A stretch of 64,000 nucleotides of DNA from CAVWSM01 sp963798505 (GCA_963798505.1 CAWCTX010000005.1:1116001-1180000), one strand, 5' to 3'; shown: positions 28,388-37,654, counted from the first letter of the stretch. Numbers and translations: made by a program. Notes: generated by a model not told the origin, from the sequence alone.

Positions 28388-29245
28388 GTGAGCACGCCGG
28401 CGCCCGGACCCGTCCAGCCGGTGGCTGTGGTCCTCGGCGGCGGGGGGCTGCTTGGGGCCGCCGAGGTGGGCATGCTGCAGGCGCTGCTCGAGCACGGGGT
28501 GCGCCCTGATCTGGTGTTGGGCACGTCGGTGGGGGCGATCAACGGATCGATGCTCGCGGCCGATCCTCGCGTGGAGACGGTCGACCGCCTCCGCGGGCTG
28601 TGGACCTCGATGTCCAAGGGCGGGGTGTTCACGGGCTCTGCATTGCAGCGCGTCGGGACCCTGGCCCGGACCCGGACGCACGCCCACGACATCGAGCCCC
28701 TGGAACGGTTGTTGCGGACGGAGCTGGACGATCGCCTCATCGAGGACCTGCCCATCCGGTTTCAGTGCGTCGCAGCCTCGATCGAGCGGGCGGCCGGCCA
28801 CTGGTTTACCGACGGCCCGGTGATCGACGCGGTGCTGGCCAGCGCCGCCGTCCCCGGGTTGTTCCCGCCACGACGCATCGGCGACGAGCACTTCGTCGAC
28901 GGTGGGCTGGTCGACTCGATCCCCGTCGGCCGGGCCGTCGCCTTGGGGGCACGGACGATCTGGGTGTGCCACGTGGGTCGGATCGAGCGCCCGCTGGCCG
29001 CGCCGCGTCGACCATGGGAAGTCGCGATGGTGAGCTTCGAGATCGCCCGGCGGCACCGCTTCAACACCGACCTCGCCACGGTGCCGGCCGGCGTGGACGT
29101 GCACTTGCTGCCATCGGGGGCCACCGACCCGCCGTCCTACGCCGACCTGTCCGCCCTGCGCTACCGGGATACCTCGCGTATCGCCGAGCGCATCGAGTCG
29201 GCGCACCGCGCCACTGCTGACTACTTGTCCACGGTGCGTGTCTAG
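28388..29245 (+). CDS. Patatin-like phospholipase
   Basis: 285 residues from a GTG at 28388. The oxyanion loop is VVLGGGGLLGAAEVGMLQAL, the nucleophile elbow G-x-S-x-G is GTSVGAINGS (Ser at about residue 53), and the catalytic Asp is in HFVDGGLVDSIPVG (D-G-G). This is the bacterial patatin family that hydrolyses ester bonds of lipids. The stop overlaps the start of the acyltransferase gene (TAGTG), so the two products are translationally coupled and probably act together in lipid turnover or remodelling. Confidence 0.87.
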   Translation: MSTPAPGPVQPVAVVLGGGGLLGAAEVGMLQALLEHGVRPDLVLGTSVGAINGSMLAADPRVETVDRLRGLWTSMSKGGVFTGSALQRVGTLARTRTHAHDIEPLERLLRTELDDRLIEDLPIRFQCVAASIERAAGHWFTDGPVIDAVLASAAVPGLFPPRRIGDEHFVDGGLVDSIPVGRAVALGARTIWVCHVGRIERPLAAPRRPWEVAMVSFEIARRHRFNTDLATVPAGVDVHLLPSGATDPPSYADLSALRYRDTSRIAERIESAHRATADYLSTVRV

Positions 29246-30294
29246 TGCTGCCACCTCGTTGGGTCCGCCGCGTCGTGATCGCGCCGATCGTGGTGGTCGG
29301 GATCTTCGTCGGCGTGACAGCGCTGCCGATTGCCCTCGTGGTGGCGCTGGCGCTGTCGCCACTGCTGCCGGGACGGTGGCGGCCGCTGCGCTTTCTCTGG
29401 TTTCTCGTCCTCTATGCCGCCTCGGAGCTCGTGCTGCTCACCGCGTTGTTCGGACTGTGGGTGGCGACCGGCTTCGGGGCGGCGATGAACAGCCCGTGGT
29501 CGCAACGCGCGCACTACCGGCTGGTGCAGCTCTTCCTTGACGTGCTCTATTACGAGGCAACCCGGGTGCTCGGCGTGAAGGTCTCGATCGAAGGCACGTC
29601 CCCCGATGTCGGGCCCGGACACCCGATCGTTGTGCTGTCGAGGCATGCGGGCGCCGGCGACTCGTTCCTGCTGATCCGGATGCTGCTGAGCACCTACGAC
29701 CGCGAGCCGCGCATCGTGCTGAAGGACACGCTGCAGTGGGACCCGGCGATCGACACCGCACTCAACCGGCTGCCCAACAGGTTCATCACCCCCAACCCCG
29801 GCAGCACCGGAGCCATCATCGAGGAACGCATCCAGCAGCTGGCCAGTCAGCTCGACACCAACGACGCGCTGGTGATCTTCCCGGAGGGTGGCAACTTCTC
29901 CAAGACCCGCCGACGCCTCGCCATCGACCGACTGCGGCACAAGGGGCTCACCGCCGAAGCTGAGCAGGCCGAGCGCCTGCGGCATGTGCTGCCACCGCGA
30001 CCTGGGGGGACGACCGCAGCCTTCCGAGCGGCGCCAGACGCCGACGCCGTCCTCGTGGCGCACACCGGCCTCGAGCACCTGTCGTCGCTGGGCGACCTGT
30101 GGCGATGGCTGCCGATGGACTCGGACGTGCGGCTGCGCTGGTGGCGGGTCCCGGCCGCCGAGGTGCCGCGCGAACCGGAGGCCGTGGCCGCCTGGCTCGA
30201 CGAGTGGTGGGCGCGCATCGACGGGTGGATCCATGAGCATCAGACCGCGCTCCAGACCAGCGAAGGCGGGACCACTCGGTCGAGCAGCTCCTGA
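29245..30294 (+). CDS. 1-acyl-sn-glycerol-3-phosphate acyltransferase-like membrane protein
   Basis: 349 residues from a GTG overlapping the patatin stop. Two membrane segments lie near the N-terminus (VIAPIVVVGIFVGVTALPIALVVALAL and LVLYAASELVLLTALFGLWV). The PlsC domain shows the H-x4-D motif in VLSRHAGAGDSFLL, the second block RIVLKDTLQWDP, and the substrate-binding FPEGGNFS followed by TRRRLAIDRLRHKG. It transfers an acyl chain onto a lysophospholipid or similar acceptor at the inner membrane. The last 55 bases overlap the convergent DUF4192 gene. Confidence 0.85.
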   Translation: MLPPRWVRRVVIAPIVVVGIFVGVTALPIALVVALALSPLLPGRWRPLRFLWFLVLYAASELVLLTALFGLWVATGFGAAMNSPWSQRAHYRLVQLFLDVLYYEATRVLGVKVSIEGTSPDVGPGHPIVVLSRHAGAGDSFLLIRMLLSTYDREPRIVLKDTLQWDPAIDTALNRLPNRFITPNPGSTGAIIEERIQQLASQLDTNDALVIFPEGGNFSKTRRRLAIDRLRHKGLTAEAEQAERLRHVLPPRPGGTTAAFRAAPDADAVLVAHTGLEHLSSLGDLWRWLPMDSDVRLRWWRVPAAEVPREPEAVAAWLDEWWARIDGWIHEHQTALQTSEGGTTRSSSS

Positions 30295-31220
30295 AACAGC
30301 AAGGCCATGGAGTAGTCGGGCTCGTCCGCCAGTGCGATCTCGAAGGCCGTCCGGGCGAGCACCGTCGAGCCCGACAGGTAGGCGGCCACGCCAGCCAGCG
30401 ACGCGACCGCCGGCCGGTTCGGCGGCGGCACGCGGCGCGCCACGTAGGTCCACAGTGCCCGGTGGTGGGCAATGTCGCCCTGCCGCATGAGCCGCCAGGC
30501 AAAGTCGCGCGTCTCGATCGCGCGCGTATGAATGACCAGCCAGGCGATCTCGTCGTCGGTGAGCGACTCCTGTCCATCCGAGCCGAACATGGCCAGTGCC
30601 TCTCGCACCCGCCGTCGCCCGTCTTTGTCGAGCCATCGCGTTCCCGCACTCGGGTGGGTGGCGGCCAGGCGCTCGTGCAGCTCGGCCAGGGCGGCGTCCA
30701 TCGCCCGCGCAACCAGGCAGCCCTCGTCGGGAAGGGGCGCCAGCACCTGCTCGACCGCCGAGCGGCTGGGCAGCACCGTGAGGCCCGCGACGGTCGCCTG
30801 GGCGGCCACGACCGTGGTGTCCGGGTCGTAGGGCGTCCCCTCGTCCGGACAGCATGCCTCGTGACAGGTGAGCGACCACCAGCGCCCGGCGAACACCCGG
30901 ATCACCTCGCGCACGTGAATGGACCGCTTCGTGAGCACCCGCCCCAGCGCGTCCCCGTGCCGCGCAGCGAGACCCGCGTCGGCCGTGAACAGGGTAAGAA
31001 CCGCGTCGCTGATGCCGACGCCGCGCAGCATGCCCTGAACCGCCGCGGCGAACAGGGCCGGACGCTGTGCCGGAAGATCGAGCCGCATGATCGGGTATCC
31101 CTGCTCCAATGGCAGCACGACGAGGCTTTCCTCCGGCACGAACCCCAGCAGGTAGGGCACCGCGACCGCAACGTCACCCGGGCTCCGCAGCCGCAACCGG
31201 CCGCGCTCATGGATGTCCAT
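30240..31220 (-). CDS. DUF4192 domain protein
   Basis: 326 residues from ATG 31220. The opening (RLRLRSPGDVAVAVPYLLGFVPEESLVVLPLE) is the signature of DUF4192, a family confined to actinobacteria. The middle part includes an acidic-Cys segment (LTCHEACCPDEGTPYDP), and the end (AYLSGSTVLARTAFEIALADEPDYSMALLFQELLDRVVPPSLV) is the typical C-terminal helical region. The function is unknown. It is transcribed divergently from dinB with about 140 bases between starts, in which no LexA-type palindrome was seen. Confidence 0.87.
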   Translation of the reverse strand: MDIHERGRLRLRSPGDVAVAVPYLLGFVPEESLVVLPLEQGYPIMRLDLPAQRPALFAAAVQGMLRGVGISDAVLTLFTADAGLAARHGDALGRVLTKRSIHVREVIRVFAGRWWSLTCHEACCPDEGTPYDPDTTVVAAQATVAGLTVLPSRSAVEQVLAPLPDEGCLVARAMDAALAELHERLAATHPSAGTRWLDKDGRRRVREALAMFGSDGQESLTDDEIAWLVIHTRAIETRDFAWRLMRQGDIAHHRALWTYVARRVPPPNRPAVASLAGVAAYLSGSTVLARTAFEIALADEPDYSMALLFQELLDRVVPPSLVWSAV

Positions 31221-31361
31221 GTGCCGAGACTGCCCGCGCCACGCGCGATGGCGGGGCTTCGACCATGATCTGTGGACGACGACGAACCCGCGCGGAGTCC
31301 ATGTGGACAACAGCGGCTCGGCACCGACGAGAGGCCCGCCGTGTCACCACCGGCTGCGAGG

Positions 31362-32693
31362 ATGGCGCCCATGGGGAGGCGCGGTCAGGCGAGCATTCTC
31401 CACGTCGACCTCGACGCGTTCTTCGCCGCCGTGGAGCAGCGCGACAAGCCCTCGCTGCGCGGCAAGCCCGTGATCGTCGGCGGCATCGGGCATCGCGGTG
31501 TGGTTGCCACCGCGTCCTACGAGGCTCGCCTTTTCGGCGTCCGCTCGGCCATGGCCATCACGCAGGCGCGCTCGCTCTGCCCGCACGGCGCATACCTCGC
31601 GGGGCGTTTCGGCGCTTACCGCGAGGCTTCCGCTCAGGTGATGGACGTGCTGAACGAGCTCTCACCGCTCGTGGAGCCGGTTTCCCTCGACGAGGCGTTC
31701 GTCGACCTCGCGGCGGACCCACGGCACGACCTCTCCGCCGGTTCGTTGACCGAGCTTGCCCGCGACCTCAAGGCGCGCATCCAGGAGCGCACCGCTCTCA
31801 CCGCAAGCGTTGGGCTCGGCACGTCCAAGCTCGTCGCCAAGATCGCCTCCGACCTCGGCAAGCCCGACGGCCTTGTCCTCGTCGAGCCTGGCACCGAGCT
31901 CGCCCTGCTGCACCCCATGCCCGTGCGTGCGATCTGGGGCGTCGGGCCGGCGACCGCGGATCGCCTTGCGCGCCTTGGTGTCCGCACCGTGGCCGAGCTC
32001 GCGGCGGTCACCGAGGACGAGCTCGTCGCGAGCCTGGGCAACGCCCATGGTCGTCTCCTCCACCGACTTGCCATGGCCGACGATGACCGCGCCGTCACAC
32101 CCGACCGCGAGTCCAAGTCGGTCAGCATCGAGGACACCTTCGACCGCGACGTGACCGACCGCCGGGTGCTCGCGGGGGTGGCCGACACGATGGCTCGGCA
32201 GGTGTGCGCACGGCTCACCGCGGTGGGTCTGTCCGGGCGCACGGTCACCCTGAAGGTCCGCCAGGCCGACTTCACCACGGTGTCACGGTCGCAGTCGCTC
32301 CCCGCCCCCACCGACGACCCGCACGTGGTCGCCCGTGTTGCCCGACGGCTCCTCGATGACGTTGACGCTGCCGACGGAGTTCGGCTGCTGGGCGTCGGCA
32401 TGTCCGGCCTCGCCGACTGGGTGCAGGAAGATCTGTTCCGCACCGGCGACGAGTCGGCCGACCCCGGGTCTGCCGCTGCGCCCAGCGATATGCACGACCC
32501 GCGCGCGTGGGCCCCAGGCCAGGACGTCGTCCACGCCAGCCATGGTTTCGGCTGGGTCTGGGGGTCAGGGGCGGGTGTGGTGACCGTGCGGTTCGAGACG
32601 CGGCACACCGCGCCTGGCCCGGTCCGTACGTTCGCCATCGACGACCCCTCGCTGGCGCTCTCAGGTGCCTCTCAGGACGGCCAGGCAGACTGA
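31362..32693 (+). CDS. dinB: DNA polymerase IV (Y-family)
   Basis: 443 residues from ATG 31362 (an ATG at 31371 is also possible). The Y-family catalytic motifs are ILHVDLDAFFAAVEQRD (first metal Asp), SYEARLFGVRSAM and VEPVSLDEAFVDL (SLDE). The thumb has two helix-hairpin-helix turns (IWGVGPATADRLARLGVRTV), and the little-finger domain follows (SVSIEDTFDRDV onward). A C-terminal extension rich in Gly and Trp (SHGFGWVWGSGAGVVTVRFE) resembles that of actinobacterial DinB. It performs error-prone translesion synthesis. It ends four bases before the response regulator start, although a functional link with that system is not expected. Confidence 0.9.
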   Translation: MAPMGRRGQASILHVDLDAFFAAVEQRDKPSLRGKPVIVGGIGHRGVVATASYEARLFGVRSAMAITQARSLCPHGAYLAGRFGAYREASAQVMDVLNELSPLVEPVSLDEAFVDLAADPRHDLSAGSLTELARDLKARIQERTALTASVGLGTSKLVAKIASDLGKPDGLVLVEPGTELALLHPMPVRAIWGVGPATADRLARLGVRTVAELAAVTEDELVASLGNAHGRLLHRLAMADDDRAVTPDRESKSVSIEDTFDRDVTDRRVLAGVADTMARQVCARLTAVGLSGRTVTLKVRQADFTTVSRSQSLPAPTDDPHVVARVARRLLDDVDAADGVRLLGVGMSGLADWVQEDLFRTGDESADPGSAAAPSDMHDPRAWAPGQDVVHASHGFGWVWGSGAGVVTVRFETRHTAPGPVRTFAIDDPSLALSGASQDGQAD

Positions 32694-32697
32694 GGGG

Positions 32698-33381
32698 ATG
32701 CGAGTCCTCGTCGTCGACGACGACCGGGCAGTGCGAGAGTCGCTGCGCCGGTCCTTGGTGTTCAACGGCTATGAGGTCGAGCTTGCGACCAACGGCTCCG
32801 ACGCGCTTCAGCAGCAGGCTTCGCGACCCGTCGACGCCATGGTGCTCGACGTGATGATGCCCCAGCTGGACGGCCTCGCGACGTGCCGCGCACTCCGCGC
32901 TGCCGGCGACGACGTACCCGTCCTCATGCTCACCGCACGCGACGCCGTCGCCGACCGCGTGGCCGGGCTCGACGCCGGCGCCGACGACTATCTCCCCAAG
33001 CCGTTCGCCCTCGAAGAGCTGCTGGCCAGGCTGCGTGCGCTGCTCCGCCGAGCCTCCGTGCGGCCCGACAGTGAGCCCATCCTCGAGTTCGCCGACCTGA
33101 CTCTCGACCCGGCCACTCGTGAGGTGCGCAGGGGCGATCGGGAGATTCGGCTTACCCGCACCGAGTTCAGCCTGCTGGAGCAGCTCATGAGCTACCCGCG
33201 CCAGGTCCTGACTCGCGAGCGCATCCTCGAGGAGGTGTGGGGGTACGACTTCCCCACGACCGCCAACTCGCTCGAGGTCTACGTCGGCTACCTGCGTCGC
33301 AAGACGGAGGCCGAAGGCGAGCTGCGCTTGATCCACACTGTGCGTGGGGTCGGCTACGTGCTGCGGGAGACGCCGCCATGA
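32698..33381 (+). CDS. OmpR-family response regulator, MprA-like
   Basis: 227 residues. The receiver domain has the DDD acidic pocket (LVVDDDRAVRE), the phospho-acceptor Asp in VLDVMMPQLDG (about residue 48), Thr in VLMLTARDA, and Lys in DYLPKPFALEEL. The winged-helix DNA-binding domain runs from about residue 130 (LTLDPATREVRRGDREIRLT, then LTRERILEEVWGYDF, then VGYLRRKTE). The kinase gene overlaps its stop (ATGA), and an HtrA-type protease gene follows. This three-gene order matches mprA-mprB-pepD of Mycobacterium, a cell-envelope stress system, so MprA is the closest named relative by context. Confidence 0.87.
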   Translation: MRVLVVDDDRAVRESLRRSLVFNGYEVELATNGSDALQQQASRPVDAMVLDVMMPQLDGLATCRALRAAGDDVPVLMLTARDAVADRVAGLDAGADDYLPKPFALEELLARLRALLRRASVRPDSEPILEFADLTLDPATREVRRGDREIRLTRTEFSLLEQLMSYPRQVLTRERILEEVWGYDFPTTANSLEVYVGYLRRKTEAEGELRLIHTVRGVGYVLRETPP

Positions 33382-34859
33382 CCCGATTCCGGGCGATCCC
33401 TGCCAGCCTGTCGAAGCTCTCGTTGCGGGCCCGGGTTGCGATCGCGGCGGCCCTCGCGGTCGGCTTGGCGGTGCTCGTCACCGCCGGCGCCGCCTACCTG
33501 GCTGTCCGGGCGCAGCTGCTCGACGAGATGGACCGAAGTCTCGTCGACCGCGCGCAGGCCGCTGTCAGCGGCCCGCTCGCCGACCCGGCACGCCTCGTCC
33601 AGGTGCCGGCCGAGGCGCTCGGGGCGGGTGACCTTCGCATCGCGGTGGTGCGCGGCAACGGCGAGGCGTTCTCCGCCGAGGGGGCCAACAGCGCCCCGCC
33701 GCTGGGTGAGTCGGAGCTGCGGGTGGCGCGCGGCGTCGACGACGAGTCGCTGCGCACCGCGACGCTCGACGGTGACCGCTATCGCGTGGCCGCCGTACCG
33801 GCTGGCCCCGGTCTCGCTCTTGTCATGGCTCAGCGGACAGCACCCACCGACCGCATCCTCGGCCAGCTCGGCCTGATCACGGTGATCGCCGGCACAGTCG
33901 GGATCGGCGTTGCCGCCTGGGCCGGCTATGCGATCGCGCGTACGGCGCTGCGACCCGTTCGGCGCCTCACCGCAGCCGCAGAGCGGGTCGCGCAGACGCA
34001 AGAGCTAGACCCTATCCCGGTCGTCGGCCATGACGAGCTGGCCAGCCTCACCCGATCGTTCAACGCGATGCTGCTCGCGCTGCGCGAGGCGCAAGACCGT
34101 CAGCGACGGCTTATCGCCGACGCGGGTCATGAGCTCCGCACGCCGTTGACCAGTCTTCGAACCAACCTCGACCTTCTCGTCCAGAGCGATGCGGGCGGCG
34201 GCCTCGATGCGACGGACCGCGCCCATCTGCTCGCCGACGTACGCGCACAGATCGAGGAGATGAGCGCCCTCGTCACCGACCTCGTGGAGCTGTCGCGCGA
34301 AGACATCCCGGCCGAGGGAACAGCACCGCTCGACCTTGCCGACGTGACGCGCAGCGCGGTGACCCGGGCACGCCTGCGCGGGCCCGACGTGACCTATTCC
34401 GTCGACCTGCGGCCGTGGCCCGTCGAGGGTGACGTGCAGCTGCTCGAGCGCGCCGTGCTCAACCTGCTTGACAACGCCCGGAAGTGGAGCCCGCCTGGCG
34501 GTGTTGTGACCGTACGGCTTCGCGATGGCGAGCTGACCGTGGCTGACGAAGGGCCGGGGATTGCCGATGAGGATCTACCGCATGTGTTCGAGCGGTTCTA
34601 TCGCTCGACGCAGGCGCGGTCGGAGCCTGGTTCGGGGCTCGGCCTGGCGATCGTCAAGCAGGCGGCCCAACGGCACGGTGGCACCGTGACCGCGGGACGC
34701 GCCGACTCGGGGGGTGCGCTGATGACCCTGCGGCTGCCGGCTCTCGCGCCCGCTGCCGAGGAGACTGCCCCGACGCAGAACGGCAATGCCGAGCCGCCTC
34801 GTTCTTCGACACCTCTTGGCGTTCTCTCAGCGTCTTCTCAGAACCGACCGGAAGACTGA
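33378..34859 (+). CDS. Sensor histidine kinase, MprB-like
   Basis: 493 residues from an ATG overlapping the regulator stop. The first membrane segment is RVAIAAALAVGLAVLVTAGAAYL. An extracytoplasmic sensor domain of about 120 residues follows, then a second membrane segment (LGLITVIAGTVGIGVAAWAGYAI). HAMP begins at ALRPVRRLTAAAERVAQT, and the H-box is LIADAGHELRTPLTSLRTN. The ATPase boxes are N (LERAVLNLLDNARKWS), G1 (VADEGPGIADEDLPHVFERF) and G2 (GSGLGLAIVKQAAQRHGG). With the upstream regulator it forms one two-component system. A role in envelope stress is inferred from the downstream HtrA protease, as in MprAB. Confidence 0.87.
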   Translation: MTRFRAIPASLSKLSLRARVAIAAALAVGLAVLVTAGAAYLAVRAQLLDEMDRSLVDRAQAAVSGPLADPARLVQVPAEALGAGDLRIAVVRGNGEAFSAEGANSAPPLGESELRVARGVDDESLRTATLDGDRYRVAAVPAGPGLALVMAQRTAPTDRILGQLGLITVIAGTVGIGVAAWAGYAIARTALRPVRRLTAAAERVAQTQELDPIPVVGHDELASLTRSFNAMLLALREAQDRQRRLIADAGHELRTPLTSLRTNLDLLVQSDAGGGLDATDRAHLLADVRAQIEEMSALVTDLVELSREDIPAEGTAPLDLADVTRSAVTRARLRGPDVTYSVDLRPWPVEGDVQLLERAVLNLLDNARKWSPPGGVVTVRLRDGELTVADEGPGIADEDLPHVFERFYRSTQARSEPGSGLGLAIVKQAAQRHGGTVTAGRADSGGALMTLRLPALAPAAEETAPTQNGNAEPPRSSTPLGVLSASSQNRPED

Positions 34860-34864
34860 CATCC

Positions 34865-36255
34865 ATGGAGCAGAGCCGAGACAGCATCAACGGCGGCCCC
34901 CGGCCCACCGGCTGGCAGTCCGCCACCGACGTTGCCCCCCGTGACCCCTGGCAGCCCACCGACCCGGCCGAGTCCCCCGCCGCGGCGGAGGAGACACGGC
35001 GAGCAGCCACGGCCGTGCAGCCGCAGGCTCCGGCCGACGTGACGCAGGAACAGCCCGCCGTGAGCGACACGCGCGCACTGCCGTTCGCCGAGGCTCCGTC
35101 GGGACCGGTCGACGAGCCGCCCGTCGCGCCGGCGCAGCCTGCCGACCGCCCGAAGCGCCGCGGTGCCGCCCTCGTCGCCGCTGGGCTTCTCGTCGCCGCA
35201 CTCGCCGGTGGTGCCGCTGGCGCGGCCGTGACCGCGGCCCTCGACGACGACAGCCCGCAGCACGGCGCCGGTGTCGAGCCTCGAGGGCAGCACCAACAAC
35301 GCTTCCAGCAACGACTCCGCACCCGCCACGGCGGTTGAGCAGGTGGCTGAGGCCCTGATGCCGAGTGTCGTGTCCATCCGGGTGACGACGGCCGAGGGAG
35401 CGGGCACGGGCACGGGCGTCGTCATCAGCTCCGACGGCAACATCCTCACCAACAACCACGTGGTGCAGGGTGCCGGTGGCGACGGCCGCCAGCTCGTCGT
35501 GACGTTCTCCGACGGTTCGAGCGCCGATGCCGAGGTCGTCGGCACCGACCCGCTGACCGACCTGGCCGTCATCAAGGTCGACCGCAACGACCTGACCGCC
35601 GCGACGTTCGGCAGCTCCGGCGACCTGCGTGTGGGCCAGCAGGTGGTCGCGATCGGCTCCCCGCTCGGCCTCGACGGCACCGTGACGCAGGGCATCGTCG
35701 AGCTCGCTACAGCGCCCGGTCAGCGCGGGACAGAACAGCCAGGACGACGTCAACACCGTCATCGACGCCATCCAGACCGACGCGGCGATCAACCCGGGCA
35801 ACTCCGGTGGCCCTCTCGTCAACCTCGACGGGGAGGTCGTCGGCATCAACACGGCGATCGCGTCGCTGTCGTCCGGGTTGGGTGGCGAGGCGGGGTCCAT
35901 CGGCCTCGGTTTCGCGATCCCCATCGACCAGGCGCGCGGCATCGCCGACCAGCTCATCGAGTCGGGCGAGGCGAGCCACGCGCTGCTCGGCGTGTCGGTG
36001 GGCGACGCCCGATCCGACGAGACGCTGGAGAGCGGCGCGCGGGTGCAGGCGGTCACTGATGGCGGCGCAGCAGCGGAGGCCGGCCTCCAGGCAGGCGACG
36101 TCATCGTGCGCATCAACGGCCGAGTGATCCCCGACAGCGAAAGCCTGGTGGCCGCGGTGCGCAGCCACCAGCCCGGCGACACGGTCGATGTAGTCGTCCA
36201 GCGGGACGGCAGCGAGCAGACGGTCCAGGTCACCCTGGACTCCGACGCCAACTAG
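34865..36255 (+). CDS. HtrA-like serine protease with PDZ domain (PepD type), two frameshifts
   Basis: About 463 residues when shifts near 35270 and 35700 are bridged. A Pro/Ala-rich cytoplasmic N-tail is followed by one membrane anchor (RGAALVAAGLLVAALAGGAAGAAV). The trypsin-like domain carries His in ILTNNHVVQGAG, Asp in DPLTDLAVIKVD, and Ser in INPGNSGGPLVN. A PDZ domain (AAEAGLQAGDVIVRINGRVI) and a short tail end the protein. All triad residues are present but spread over three frames. Mycobacterial PepD is controlled by MprAB and dampens envelope stress. The same gene order here suggests the protease is regulated by and feeds back on the kinase pair. Confidence 0.87.
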
Positions 36256-36281
36256 AACTGACGCTCGCCCGCAACGTACGT

Positions 36282-36311
36282 GAGCCCGGCCCCGAGCGTG
36301 GGGCCGGGCTC
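36282..36311. terminator. Intrinsic terminator hairpin after the HtrA gene
   Basis: A perfect 12-bp stem (GAGCCCGGCCCC with GGGGCCGGGCTC) and a 6-base loop GAGCGT lie between the convergent protease and VOC genes. It can terminate both transcripts. Confidence 0.85.
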
Positions 36312-36326
36312 TCGCCATCCCGTGAC

Positions 36327-36716
36327 TCAGGTGCCGGGCGTCTCGACCCATTGCACGAGCTGGTAGATCACGCCGTTGGGGTCGGCCATCTGGAAGTACC
36401 GCTCCCCCCATGACTCGGTCTCGATCGGGGTCACGATCTCGACGCCCTCCGACTGCAGTCGGGCGTACTGGTCGTCGATGTCGTCGACCACAAAGACCAC
36501 CAGCAGTCCGTCGACATGTCCCGCGGCGCTGGCCGGCTTGAACGTTGCAAGGCCACGCCGCAGGAAGATCAGGTTGACCCCCGCGTCGTCCTTGCCGAGC
36601 GAGCTGAATCCGTCGGCCGACATCAGCTCGGTGAAGCCCAGGTGCTTCGTCACCCAGGCCGCCGACGCGGCTACGTCGTCGACGTTCAGGGAGACTGCGG
36701 ACGAGGTGATCTGCAT
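36327..36716 (-). CDS. VOC (glyoxalase-fold) protein
   Basis: 129 residues with the two beta-alpha-beta-beta-beta modules of the vicinal-oxygen-chelate superfamily: SAVSLNVDDVAASAAWVTKHLGF, then VVDDIDDQYARLQSEGVEIV and ERYFQMADPNGVIYQLVQW. The last block, with D-P-N-G-x-x-Y-x-L, is the typical C-terminal metal-site strand. Some members bind antibiotics, others are isomerases or dioxygenases; no substrate can be named. The gene diverges from a TetR regulator across a 95-bp region holding two inverted repeats, so it is probably the regulator's target. Confidence 0.82.
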   Translation of the reverse strand: MQITSSAVSLNVDDVAASAAWVTKHLGFTELMSADGFSSLGKDDAGVNLIFLRRGLATFKPASAAGHVDGLLVVFVVDDIDDQYARLQSEGVEIVTPIETESWGERYFQMADPNGVIYQLVQWVETPGT

Positions 36717-36744
36717 GACGGCCTCCTTGGTCGTTCCTTACTCT

Positions 36745-36774
36745 GTACGGCGTACGTTACTATACACTGTATAG
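36745..36774. promoter_or_regulatory. Two inverted repeats between VOC and TetR genes (candidate operators)
   Basis: GTACG-G-CGTAC at 36745-36755 and CTATAC-ACT-GTATAG at 36760-36774. Both are perfect dyads lying in the only spacer between divergent genes. The AT-rich dyad also contains -10-like hexamers on both strands (TATACA/TATAGA). These fit binding sites for the adjacent TetR protein. Confidence 0.6.
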
Positions 36775-36811
36775 AGTTTCTGCCAAGCCTCTTCTGTCAG
36801 GAGGACTCAGC

Positions 36812-37600
36812 GTGGCTGCGGAACGTACCGGCGCAGGCGATCCCGCCCGCACCCTTCGGCTGCTGTGGCGGGCGGCCCTGCCCGGCCTGCCCCGCCGCGG
36901 TCCGCGTCAGACCCTGTCGGTCGACGAGGTGGTCGACGCCGCGGTCACAATCGCCGACGCCGACGGCCTGGACGCGGTCACAATGCGCGGCATCGCCGAT
37001 CGGCTCGGCGTGTCCGCGATGTCCGTCTACACGTACGTCCCGGGCAAGGCCGAGCTGCTCGACCTGATGGTCGACCTCATCTACCTGCAGATGCCACGGG
37101 CAGCCTGGCGCACCCGATCGTGGCGCAAGCGCCTGACCCGGGTGGCCGCCGACAACCGCGCGCTCTATGACGCGCATCCGTGGGCCGCCACCGTTGCTTC
37201 GCTGAGCCGGCCACCGCTCGGACCGGGGCTCATGGCGAAGTACGAGCATGAGCTCTCGGCGTTCGACGGGACCGGGCTCGACGATGTCAGGGTCGACGCC
37301 GCCCTGACCCTGGTCCTGCAGTTCGTGCAGGCGTGGGCACGCACGGCGTCGGACATAGCGGCTGCTACCGACGGCGACCGTTCCGACGACGCGTGGTGGG
37401 CGGCCAACGCGCCACTGCTGGCCCAGGTGGTCGACGAGTCGGCCTACCCAAGGGCCGTAAGGATCGGTGCCGCCGCCGGCGCCGCCCAGGGCGGTGCCTA
37501 CGACGCCGACCGCGCGTACGAGTTCGGACTGGGGCGCATCCTCGACGGCATCGGGGCGCTCCTTGATACCGGCGACCTGTCAGAACGGCAGAACAGCTGA
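36812..37600 (+). CDS. TetR family regulator with TetR_C_1-type ligand domain
   Basis: 262 residues from a GTG, with an AGGAGGA ribosome binding site. The HTH is VDEVVDAAVTIADADGLDAVTMRGIADRLGVSAMSVYTYVPGKAEL (about residues 35-80). The C-terminal domain (WRKRLTRVAADNRALYDAHPWAATVAS, then ALTLVLQFVQAWART) follows the TetR C-terminal domain first seen in tetracycline repressors. It most likely represses itself and the divergent VOC gene, releasing on binding a small hydrophobic ligand. The ligand is unknown. Confidence 0.87.
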   Translation: MAAERTGAGDPARTLRLLWRAALPGLPRRGPRQTLSVDEVVDAAVTIADADGLDAVTMRGIADRLGVSAMSVYTYVPGKAELLDLMVDLIYLQMPRAAWRTRSWRKRLTRVAADNRALYDAHPWAATVASLSRPPLGPGLMAKYEHELSAFDGTGLDDVRVDAALTLVLQFVQAWARTASDIAAATDGDRSDDAWWAANAPLLAQVVDESAYPRAVRIGAAAGAAQGGAYDADRAYEFGLGRILDGIGALLDTGDLSERQNS

Positions 37601-37626
37601 CCTGCACAGACGCGCCAGGTCGCCAT

Positions 37627-37654
37627 GACAAGCCGGCTCGACTCGGGGCTTGTC
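37627..37654. terminator. Hairpin after the TetR gene (possible terminator)
   Basis: GACAAGCC and GGCTTGTC pair across a 12-base loop, 26 bases past the TetR stop and before the convergent GDSL gene. There is no T run, so termination is only likely. The rest of 37601-37753 shows no gene. Confidence 0.4.

Noticed and set aside
31221..31361. LexA (SOS) box before dinB
   Set aside because: No GAAC-N4-GTTC or actinobacterial CGAAC-type palindrome was seen in the spacer.
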